A stretch of 64,000 bases of DNA, taken from NCBI GenBank assembly GCA_020809705.1, contig CP085827.1, positions 5,766,001-5,830,000 of the forward strand. Reading direction: 5' to 3'. How positions within the stretch are numbered: position 1 is the first letter of the stretch; each line of letters begins with the position of its first letter. Source of the stretch: Calonectria ilicicola. Its lineage: Eukaryota; Ascomycota; Sordariomycetes; Hypocreales; Nectriaceae. A program made the position numbers and the translations under genes. This document shows positions 20,822 to 30,765 of the stretch, piece by piece. Under the pieces are notes generated by a model. It worked only from the letters and a program-made list of their open reading frames with translations, did no database searches and was not told where the DNA came from.

Positions 20822-23442
20822 CTTATTTAGGATCGCTACGCCATTAATAAAGCCAGTCACCGTCGTTCCTTCAGTGGCCACAAGGGATGGTTTGGGTATG
20901 ATAGGCTATTTGGAGCATAGTAATCACGTGCCTTTTCCACCTGTCGACAATAATCAGAAACCCGAATGAGCATGAATGATGATGATGATGATAATATCCG
21001 ACACAGTTTTGGCCAGCGTTATCAACACATTAGCTATGCCCGGATAGACAGGGCAGAGTTGGTAGCCAGAGGGCTGGGCCCCCCACTTCACCTTAACACA
21101 GGCTGTCTACCCCTCTGAGAGCTATACAGTAAGAGAAGGGAATAGCGCCTCCAATGAATTCCTCGATCATTGATCTTGATCCTCCCTTTCCTTCCTACCT
21201 GGCCCCTTTTCCTTGCCTTTGTACTATATATTTGATCTTTGTATTTGTCTCCAAGTGGAGCTACTGATGAGGCAGGCCTATAGTTGCAACTACAGTATGT
21301 ATGCCCTTGCTGCGCCAACGGGAATTCTCCTCTCTTTGCGATCCAGCCGTAGCCTTCTGAGCCTCCAGCAACCGAGGCGTCGTGACGCAAAGCATGGCGG
21401 CAGGGGGAAAACCACAAGGGAAAAACACCCTACCGCCGTCAGCTGCTTCCTCTGCTATCCGATAGCTTGGTTCTGAAGCTATCTGTGACCAGCATCGGCA
21501 AGATCAACACAATTGAGGTCGACCCTCCTATCCCTCAATTGCTACTGTTAGTGCCCATCAGGGCACTAGCAGCTGTTGCCTGCTAGGTGGCCTGTAAAGA
21601 TCCTCTTGGGCTAACAACACACTAACAGCGGCTGCCAAGAAAAACTTTTTACAAGGGAAAGAGTCATGAGTATGAATATTAATGCTTGGGTTGTAGCATG
21701 TTCGTATCATGTTTGAATTCGCACTATGTCTAAGTCACAAGTCTATGATGATCCGTGCGGGGAAACTTGTTTAATATTGGACAACTTCAACAGAAATAAT
21801 GACAACCACCGTAGCTGGTGGTCAAGGACTAAGCCGTGGCCCGTTTGTGACTCGGGAAATGTTCCATTGGTTGGGCCTAGCTATAGTAAACTAAAATTAA
21901 TGGTAAAATTATTAGTGGAAGAAAGGGAGTTCATATTGATGCTATTTAAAATCATGGCTTTGTATAGTGCGACAGGTATTGGGTACGGTGTGGGATGGTA
22001 CGTGCCTAGTAAACCGCTAAGGCTCCCGTCATAAAACATTTGTTGAACAGCTGTTATATTTATATCTAACCAGAATAATTTTACAAATCCTAGCTATCTA
22101 CAAGTTTCTCTTTGAAACCCTTCCATCTAATGAAGTATGTAGTCAATTTCTCATATTCTAGATGTGCTGTTATTATTCCCAAATTGGCCGCGGAGTTAGT
22201 TGACTTGCACCTTACTGTATACCGCAGAAATGCATGCGAAGGATAAAATAATCTAAGGATCAATGTAGAGCGAACAGTTTCCAAGTGGGGAATACGAAGC
22301 ATGAGGGGGGTCTATATATTTTTTTTGCACATGCTATAATGAAGTGATGTGTGTGTAGGCAGCTCTTCTAACGATCCTCGGTCAGCTGCTATTATCGCTC
22401 AGCAGCATGTCTGAGTTGGATGTTTGTGTTGGGCCTATTGGTTCAAGTGAGGTGGTCATCTATTGGTAAATTTAGGAGCTATTGCTCGTGCAGGTCCAGC
22501 ATCCTTTTATATTCTGAAAAGAAAAAAAAAGTGAACGTAGTGGGCTGTGTTGTTGGCTGTGCTGGTTATTTCCGTGCAAATGTGCGAACCGTTGGCACCT
22601 CTAAAAAAGATGTGCGAACGCCTTGCCATCTGCCTATTTGCTTGGCCACGCTGACTTTCATAAAGTCGCGCAGGTCTCTCTGGGTAGCGATCCCCCCCAG
22701 TTATACAAACCTGGTTCTACAGCATGTCAGCCTGCTGACGTGGCGAACTCCAGTGATGGCTTACACGCACTAATTGGTTTGTGACCCTCCCGGTGTAGCA
22801 CGCCTTGTCAGCCGATCCCACGCTGAGGCCACCAAGCTAGGGCGATGGTTGCGGCCCCTTGGTCGACTTAAATCGATTAACCAAACTCTGAGGACTTTGG
22901 CTCCAGTTCCGAAACAGGTGATGGCTACAATAGCGCGGATGCCTGGATGCACGATGAAGAAAAAACCTTGCGCGAAAACCCAGTCACAATGTTTTGCATA
23001 GCCTCTCTGTCAGTTATTGGCCTAGTCTCCGCTTTATGCAACCCCGACCGTCATCTTCGCTGTGGCGCTCTCGGACTTTCACGGCTTGTGTACACTACTG
23101 GACCTCAGCCCTGTGTCGCCATTACGTCACATGCATTATAGCCCATGAGACTATTTGCACTTGATGGAAACATCACCAGGTTTGAGCCGCAATCAAGTCC
23201 CGAAGGAGTAAAAGCGGCGCTCTAAGTTGTACCATCTTTCGGCCCCCGCGCCGGTTTACTCACCGGTGTTGAACAATGAATGCATGCTGGTCATCAGCCT
23301 CAAGTTTTGGGGGTCTGCAGTGTTCGCAACCCATATTCCTGCGCGTGCCTGGCTCCATGCACGGATTGTATAAATAGCTGCACGACATGCCCAGCGTTGC
23401 CTAGAAACGCTCCCCACCTAATTTATTTTGTATCCCAAAACC
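20822..23442. other. Intergenic region with a possible NLR relic and a hairpin
   Basis: No gene could be recognised in these 2.6 kb. A near-perfect inverted repeat lies at about 21545-21572 (ctgttagtgccc, then gggcactagcag). A short NLR-like remnant lies at about 22230-22300. The frame at 21726-22034 (102 aa) has no family features. The region just before 23443 is the calpain promoter. Confidence 0.5.
22230..22300 (+). pseudogene. Possible remnant of an NB-ARC/TPR NLR (FPSGEYE motif)
   Basis: In the frame starting at multiples of three, 22269-22292 reads SEQFPSGEY followed by E, A and a stop. Fungal NB-ARC/TPR proteins carry a conserved FPsGEyeNW-like motif between the NBD and the TPRs; the intact gene upstream has WFPSGEYDTW, and the gene at 59.9 kb has CFPSDEWEN. 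The two copies share 17 identical bases (tttccaagtggggaata). The relic has stops on both sides, one exactly where Trp is expected (TGA for TGG). Confidence 0.3.
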
Positions 23443-26330
23443 ATGGATACAGTCCTCATTTCACCTTCACGGCCTAAGGCCAAGCATCCAACCCCCCAAG
23501 CGTTGGTATCCAAGTTTTGGTCCAAGTACCATGCCAAGGCTCCTGGCAAGGTCACCTCCATCTTCCCCCGTAACCTTTACGAGACGCTACTGCCCAACCC
23601 TAATATCTCACAGTCTCGAGCTCGGAATGCTGCCGCTAGCTATGAGGAAGCTCGTGCAGAGTGCCGTGCCCGGGTACGTGCTATTGTAGCCGAATGTGAG
23701 AGGACCAATTCCAAGTATAGTGATCCAGATTTCGATATCGAAAATGATCATTATTGCAGAGCTGATAACTGCCTATACGGTTTGGTCCGTGAATGGGATG
23801 ATGATGACGATGGTGATGTAGGCTCTGGCATTCGGGCTTGGCAAATAAAGATGTCGCTTGACACATTGAAAGATAGTGGCGTCTTGGGAAACGATAAGCT
23901 CGAAATCGATGTTGGTAGCCTTCGCAAGTATATCGGCTCGGAGAATGATTATTACAACAGTATGCCCCCAACTAGGCCTGGGTCTGTCCATCGCATTTCA
24001 TGGATATTTGAGAACCCCCAATTCACAGTCGATGGCTACTCGAGCACAGACATTAAGCAGGGAATGAGCGGTGATTGTTGGTGGTTGGCCGCTCTAGCCA
24101 CTGTTGCCCATCGCAAAGACATCATGAACAAGATTTGTGTAGAACGAGACGAGGAGTGTGGCGTGTATGCATTTGTGTTCAATCGCGACGGAGAATGGAT
24201 TTCTACCGTTGTCGATGATAACCTATACATGAAAGAAAGAGATTTCGCTTATGAGAGCGATGTCTATGATGCAACAGGCAAGAAAGCGCGACTGTATAAG
24301 AAGCAAAAACAGACTGGTTCTGAGTCTTTATTCTTTGCAAAGTGTGAAGATTCCAATGAGACTTGGCTCCCGTTGCTTGAGAAAGCAGTAAGCTATCACG
24401 AAGAATGCCGCATTTCTTTTTTTCTTTTTTTGCTAATTTTATTCTTCAGTTTGCCAAAGTCCACGGTGACTACCAATCTATTGATGGCGGCTGGGCCGGT
24501 AATGCGGTTGAAGATCTCACCGGCGGCGTCACAACTATCTTGGCAGGCAATCGAGTGCTTCGCAAGGAGCGCCTCTGGCGGGAAATGTTGCAGTGTGGTG
24601 ACGAAGACGGCAACTTTGTATTTGGCCTTAGTGCCTCAGCTACCGGGTACGACTCAAAGAGAAACGGCCTCGCCCTACAACACGCATACTCCATCCTCAA
24701 GGCAGCAGAGGTAGAGGATGAAGAAGGTGTGAGGTTCCGCTTGGTTAAGATAAGGTACGTGCGTCGATCTTTATGCAGGTGTCACTTTTGAATATCTGCA
24801 AGACACGAAACGTTGGATCTCATATACTCACTACACCGCCAGAAATCCCTGGGGACAACGGTCCGAAGCTGGTCTTGGGGAGTGGCATGGCCCGTGGTCG
24901 GATGGCTCCCGCGAATGGACCCCTTACATGATTCAAAAGCTCCGACACAAGTTTGGGGATGACGGCATTTTTTGGATGTCGTATGAAGATCTCCTCTCAA
25001 ACTTTAAGTGGATTTATCGGACCCGACTCTTTGATCAACAGTGGACCGTAGCTCAACAGTGGACCAGCGTCCGAGTATCATGGTTGACAGGGTACCTCAA
25101 ACAACGGTTCGTTGTTGAGATCAAGGAAGAGGGGATGGTTGTAATTGTTTTATCGCAGGTATGTGTTTCCATTGGTGCGACCATTTGTTTCAGCTGCCAA
25201 CAAGGATATAGCTTGACTACCGATATTTCCGCGATCTAAAGGGGCAATATGACTACAACCTACAATTTGTTCTCAAGTCTGCTGGCTCGGATACCCCCCT
25301 TTGCCAAGTCCGATCGGTTCATAACTGGGACCGTCGATCAGTTAACTGCGAACTCAACCTCGAGCCTGGCATCTACGAAATAATTCCCAGTATCACGGCC
25401 GAGCGGGATGAAGATGCTTTGCCCGTAGAAAAAGTTGTAAAGAAAGCTGCAGATAAAAGGGCGCAGAAGTTGCGACAAGTTGGTCTGCAATACGACCTTG
25501 CCCATGCTAAGGGAGGCGTTTTAGACGAAGATGAGGAGTTACACAAGCGGCGTGATGCATACAAGGAGAAGAAGCGCAAACTTAAGAAAAAGGCAAAGCG
25601 AATCAACCAGGTTGAAGACGCAATGAGACGCATGGAAGAGGTAATTGTGCAAATGAGGCGGGAAATGAACAAGAACCCCGCAGGGGATAATGAGACCAAG
25701 GACAAGGAAGACAAGCCAAAGAACAAGGAGGACACCACTAATGATAAGAAAAATGCTGAAGAGAAGGACAAGGATGATACCAAGTCCTCTCAGAGCCCCT
25801 CTAAACTCTCCTCTGAAGAATCGTTCAAGAGCGCAGCAGAGTCCCAGGAGAAGGGTGATGGCAACTCCAAAGCCAAGATGGAATCTGATTCATCTACTCC
25901 CGAAACTGTTGACAGGTCGGAAGAAAATAAGAAACAGAGCCTTAGTCGAGAAACCAGCACGTCACAGGGTCCAGTGACGACGCCAACTGAGATCCCGATT
26001 GACGGCGAGGCGCCAAATCCGGCTCTCAAAGAAGACCCGGTGATGCCTCCACCTCAAGTTGCCACAGACGCTGACAAGGACCCATCCGACCCCGATTCTG
26101 ATTCCAGCTCGGACTCTGAATCGGACACAGACTACGATTCTGACAGCTCCTCGGACTCTGACGAGGCTAAGAAGAGGAAGCAAAAGCCGTGGAATGCCGT
26201 CTGCGTGCTCGGCCTACGTGTTTATGCGCAGCAAGCCAATGTCAAGGTTAGTCTACGGGAGCATGACCCTGACAAGACTACCTCGGGGCTCGTGACAAAG
26301 GACGGGAACCCTGTCGGCCCAACCTCCTGA
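23443..26330 (+). CDS. Calpain-family cysteine protease (peptidase family C2)
   Basis: Four exons, 23443-24387, 24450-24754, 24843-25158 and 25212-26330, with introns of 62, 88 and 53 nt, give 894 aa. The catalytic triad is complete: Cys212 in QGMSGDCWWLAALATVA, His393 in GLALQHAYSILKA, and Asn418 in the spliced RNPWG. Calpain core features such as SWIFENPQFTVDGYSSTDIK and VHGDYQSIDGGWAGNAVEDL follow the normal order, and a C2L-like domain follows (LDYRYFRDLKGQYDY, WDRRSVNCELNLEPGIYEI). No EF-hands are present. The last 300 residues are a Lys/Glu-rich probable coiled coil and an acidic Ser/Asp tract (about 26090-26165). The ATG at 23443 is used because the frame upstream only offers a TTG. 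It is likely an intracellular processing protease; the substrate is unknown. Confidence 0.9.
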
Positions 26331-27624
26331 ATGATTGACAGACGGGAGGGGGAGATGATCTACCTGCGTGGTGGGATGTCCTTGGCATCGTAGCAGATAG
26401 GGCAGGCAGTTGACATTCAGGGAAAGATATGCGAGAAAAAAGTATACAAACAGAACATTATTTGTTTTGTTGCGCGTGACAGCGGCATTAACTTGGAGGG
26501 ATGGAATTCATTTAGGTGGAATAGGGATGATTGAACCTGAGCTTTGGCATCTGGAATGCAGACGATGAAGCGAGCAATAGTACAGCAGTTTGACTTCTCA
26601 GCTCACATAGTTTTTTTTTTTATTTTAATACAACCTTGGCATTCTCCCCTTTGATTTAATGAGCAGGCCTCGAACACGATCTATGGACGAGAAGGTTGCA
26701 CACATTGCCCAAAGCCCAGGCTCCGGTGTCCCTTGGTGCAGGTCACAAGTCCCCTACATCCGTGCGGTGCAGCAATGGAGAGACGGTTCAAATATGCTCG
26801 TGTGGACCGGCGTTTGAAGTTTATCACGGCCACCCAGGGCAGAGCTTATATACTTCAACCACACAGACACGCTAGTTGATTGCCGCCAGGAACGCTTCTC
26901 GGTCGAATCTCCCGCAGGCTAGCCCGGAGCAGCAAGGCGCGCAGTCCTGGCCCGGCAGTCGCTCGGTTCCCCTCGTGCGGTCAAAGCGACGCCAGTAATT
27001 GTGATTAACACGAGTTCGGCACGTCGCTTTCCCGCATGCGTTTATCCCGGGGCGCCGGCCAGGGTCTGACCGTTTCAGCTATTCCTCTACCGTCCGTTTC
27101 ACCATGTATCTGGCCCGAGGAGCCCCGCCCTTTCCGGGCCCGAGCTTCTGCTGCTCCCGAACTCAGCGGCCGAGCACCCCAGATTATACGGTTTAGCTCC
27201 AGGAACCAGTGCGATTCGTCCCACTCGGGGATTTTGTGGTGGGTGGCCAGGGCCTAGTGACTTACAGGTTCTCCCCCTTAGTCAACCAATTCACAGCACG
27301 CCAGGTATCGTGCCATTGTTTCTTGGAAACTAACGGGGCTTTGGACCCCTGCCTCAGCTACTCCTTGCGCCGTCGACGGGGGATCGACAGCTGCGTGATG
27401 GTGTGCAGATGTGCGTGATAGTCGAGAGAAACTCGACTTGGATGTCGGGACATATAACAGCTCCTCTCCCAGCCTTGAGTTTGGAATGCCTCAACCCTCT
27501 CTCACTCTCTCACCCCCTCCCTCACCTCCCCTCACCTTAAGCAGCAGCTTTCTTTCGTTCAAGCTTGCTCTTTTCCTTTTCTCCCCCCTCAATTCTTTGA
27601 TAGAATTGTCCACCCTCCTTCAAA
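26331..27624. other. Intergenic region, promoter of the cutinase gene
   Basis: This 1.3-kb stretch contains no recognisable gene. The proximal part carries promoter-like elements, listed separately. One CCGAGG hexamer, the core bound by the fatty-acid regulators FarA/Ctf1, is at 27115-27120; a single six-mer can occur by chance. Confidence 0.5.
27420..27600 (+). promoter_or_regulatory. Putative core promoter of the cutinase gene: dyad, TATA-like box, pyrimidine-rich leader
   Basis: A perfect 7-bp inverted repeat (agtcgag, 5-nt spacer, ctcgact) is at 27420-27438. A TATA-like atataa is at 27452-27457. From about 27488 to 27600 the plus strand is strongly CT-rich, as is common before well-expressed fungal genes. 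The ATG is at 27625. The promoter role is inferred from position. Confidence 0.4.
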
Positions 27625-30274
27625 ATGCCCTCATTCTCTCAAACCGTGGTCCTTGTCCTGCTGCCTCTGGCTGCGGCCAGCCCCATAGATACCCGTCAAT
27701 ACGGCAGCACTGGCGGTAGCTCCAGTGGCAGCGCCGGTGGCAGCTCCAGCGGCAGCTCCAGCGGCGGTCTTGGTGGCCTCGGTGGCCTAACCAGTGGTCT
27801 CGGTGGTTTAACCAGTGGCCTTGGTAGCCTTACTGGCGGAGGCAGTGGAAGTGGTGGTCTTGGTGGTCTCACCAGTGGCCTTGGTAGCCTTACTGGTGGA
27901 GGCAGTGGAAGTGGTGGTCTTGGTGGTCTCACCAGCGGTCTGGGCGGCCTTACCAGCGGTCTTGGTGGTCTTACAGGAGGATCTGGCGGCTCTGGCAGCT
28001 CCAGTGGTGGTATCCTAGGTGGCCTTACAGGCGGCTCTGGTGGCTCTGGTAGCTCCAGTGGCGGTATTCTTGGCGGCCTTACGGGAGGTTCGGGTGGTAT
28101 CCTGGGCAGTCTCACTGGCGGCTCGGGCTCGGGCTCCAGCAGTGGCAGTGGCAGTGGCAGCGGCTATAAACGAAGTGAGCCCGAAGATGAGACCAAGAGG
28201 AGAAAGGTTGCTCGCCAGCTAGGTGGCTATAGCAACCCTCTCAGCGGTCTAACAGGCGGTTCTGGCTCTGATTCTAGCGGCAGCAGCTCTGGATCCAGTG
28301 GATCTGGTGGCGGCAGCGGCTACAACCCTGTTGGGGGTGTTACTGGTGGTTCCAACCCTCTTGGCGGAATCACAGGCGGCTCTGGATCCAGCGGCAGCAA
28401 GTCCGGGTCTGGAGGCAGCGGCTACAACCCTCTTAACGGAGTCACTGGCGGTTCTAGCAGTGGCAGCTCCAACCCTCTCGGTGGAATTACAGGTGGCTCT
28501 GAATCCAAGTCCGGCTCTGGCGGCAGCGGCTACGGCGGCTCAGGTTCTAATGGCTCTGGTGAGAGCTCCGGCAGTGGTATCTCGAACCCTCTAGGAGGCA
28601 TTGCTGGAGGCTCAAACCCTCTCGGTGGCATCACAGGCGGCTCTGGATCCAGCGGCAGCAAGTCCGGGTCTGGAGGCAGCGGTTACAACCCCCTTAATGG
28701 AGTAACTGGCGGCTCAGATTCTAGCGGTAGCAGCTCTGGATCCAGTGGTTCTGGTGGTAGTGGTGGCTACAACCCTCTTGGAGGCGTCACTGGTGGTTCA
28801 AACCCTCTCAGCGGACTTACTGGCGGCTCCAAATCTGGCAGCAGCGGCTACTCTAAGAGAAAGGTTGCCCGCAGTTACGGAAGTGGTGGCAGCAGCGGTG
28901 GCCTTGGTGGACTTACCAGCGGTCTTGGTGGTTTAACTGGCGGTGGCAGCAGTGGTGGCCTCGGCGGTCTTACCAGTGGTCTCGGTGGCCTTACTGGAGG
29001 CTCTGGAGGTAGCAGCGGCGGTCTCGGTGGTCTTACCAGCGGCCTCGGTGGTCTAACTGGCGGTGGCAGCAGTGGTAGCGGCAGCGGTGGCCTCGGCGGT
29101 CTTACCAGTGGCTTGGGTGGCCTTACTGGTGGCGGCAGTGGCAGTGGTGGCAGCAGCGGTGGTCTTGGTGGACTTACCGGTGGTCTTGGTGGTCTCACTG
29201 GTGGCTCTGGCAGTGGTGGCAGTGGTGGCCTCGGAGGTCTGGGAGGCATCCTCGGAGGCGGTTCATCTGGTTCTGGCTCCTCCGATTCTGGCTCCTCTGG
29301 CTCGTACGGCTCCGGCGGTTCTGGCTCCGGCGGATCGACTGATGCTGCAGGATCTACTGGTGCTACAGGATCTACTGGCGCTACGGGATCCACTGGCTCT
29401 ACTGGCTCTGCCGGATCTGGTTCACGTTACACTCCTGACGGAGCTGACGGCTCCAGCTCCAAGAAGCGTGGCTATGGCTTTGGCCGTCTGAGCAACTTTG
29501 GCTCTTGGGGTCAAAACCGTGGTTCTTATTTCGGAGGTTCCTCTGGAGGTTCCTCGAGCGCCGCTTCTGGAGGCTCCTCTGGAGGCTCTTCTAGCGGTTT
29601 CTCCTCTGGAGGCAGCACTGAGAACGGTCTTTCTGGACAGTGCAAGGCTGTAACCATCATCTACGCCCGCGGCACTTCGGAGCCTGGCAACGTCGGCACC
29701 GTTGCCGGCCCTCCTTTCTTCCAGGCTCTTGAGCAGAAGCTTGGTGCCGGCAAGGTCTGTGTCCAAGGCGTCGATTACAGTGCCAGTATGATGGGATGGA
29801 TGCAGCACGGTGACTCAGCCGGCTCTCAGACAATGTAAGTGACACACGAAAATAACCCTTGCAAAGTTCCAGCTCACTAACCCTTTTAATAGGGCCCAAC
29901 TTATTCAGCAGGCCCTCAGCAAGTGCCCCAACACTAAGGTTGTCATTGCTGGTTACTCTCAAGGTGCCGAGCTGGTTCACAAGGCCGCCGGCCTCCTTGA
30001 TGCCAGTATCACTGGTCGGATTTCCGCCGCTGTCACTTTTGGGGATCCTTGTAAGTTTCACTCAGAACTATCAGACAGCAAAGTTCGCCTGCTAACACTC
30101 ATTCCAGTCCAAGGCCAGAGCATCCAGGGTGTCGACGCCAGCCGCTGCAAAGTCTTCTGCCACCAAGGCGACAGCATCTGCCAAGGATCTTCACGTGTAT
30201 CTGCCGCTCACTTGTCCTACGGCCAGGACGCCAATGCCGCCGCTTCGTTTGTTGCAGGCTGCGTTGGTAACTAA
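27625..30274 (+). CDS. Cutinase (CE5) with a roughly 600-residue Gly/Ser-rich repeat prodomain
   Basis: Exons 27625-29834, 29893-30050 and 30108-30274 give 844 aa. The signal peptide is MPSFSQTVVLVLLPLAAA. Residues about 28-660 are Gly/Ser-rich in three blocks: type A (GLGGLTSGLGGLTGG), type B (YNPLNGVTGGS, SNPLGGITGGS) and type A again. Basic clusters separate them: YKRSEPEDETKRRKVAR near residue 180, SKRKVAR near 410 and SKKRG near 612. These are Kex2-like sites bracketing the type B block. The cutinase domain begins near 670 (AVTIIYARGTSEPGN) and has Ser759 in AGYSQGAE, Asp811 in CHQGDSICQG and His824 in SAAHLSYG. Cutinases hydrolyse cutin and related esters outside the cell. The catalytic part is of ordinary length; the prodomain is the odd feature. 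Confidence 0.92.
27715..29420 (+). repeat. Gly/Ser-encoding degenerate tandem repeats in the cutinase gene
   Basis: Short repeats built on ggtggc/agtggc encode GLGGLT-type and NPLGGVTGGS-type units. A segment of about 85-90 bp starting at 28351 recurs at 28612 almost unchanged (261-bp offset), showing unit duplication. Long antisense frames here are by-products of this repeat composition. Confidence 0.9.
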
Positions 30275-30765
30275 ATGGGGATCATGGAGGAAACACATGA
30301 AAACGTTGACCATTGTACAACGAACATAAATGAATGACGTCTCAAACGTCCCGTCCACTTGGACGTTTCTTTGTAAAACAAACACCTTATTTAAACAATC
30401 ATTTTAAGTTCTGGAGGCAATAATGTATCATTGCACCTACAAAATACAAACAATTATTATGACATATTGATTCCTCGTGTTGCCACTGCTCGTGTTTTAA
30501 ACAATGCCTTACTCCCTCACACTCATGTAGACTAGATGTATATTTGGTGCTATGAAGGGCAGCCTCTCTGCGAACAAGAAAAGAAGGTCATAGCATCAAG
30601 GTACTCTAATAAACTTAGCGAATTAATTAGAGTGATATTTTAGACATTTAGAGCAATCTCACGGGGGAGAGTGATGAAGTATTTACTCAATAAACCAGTT
30701 TCTCCAAGCTTATGTCTCCCATAGCCGTTATTTATGGGACACTGCCCCACTAGCTGATCCTAGAC
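30275..30765. other. Convergent intergenic region between the cutinase and the PNP-NACHT-ANK gene
   Basis: AT-rich 3' sequence with no recognisable coding content. It contains the inverted pair aaacgtcc / ggacgttt near 30343-30367, which may be a terminator-like hairpin in the cutinase 3' UTR. Confidence 0.5.

Noticed and set aside
27696..28115. Pro/Arg-rich minus-strand frame (139 codons); a similar one at 28875-29393
   Set aside because: It is the mirror image of the Gly/Ser repeats of the cutinase gene.
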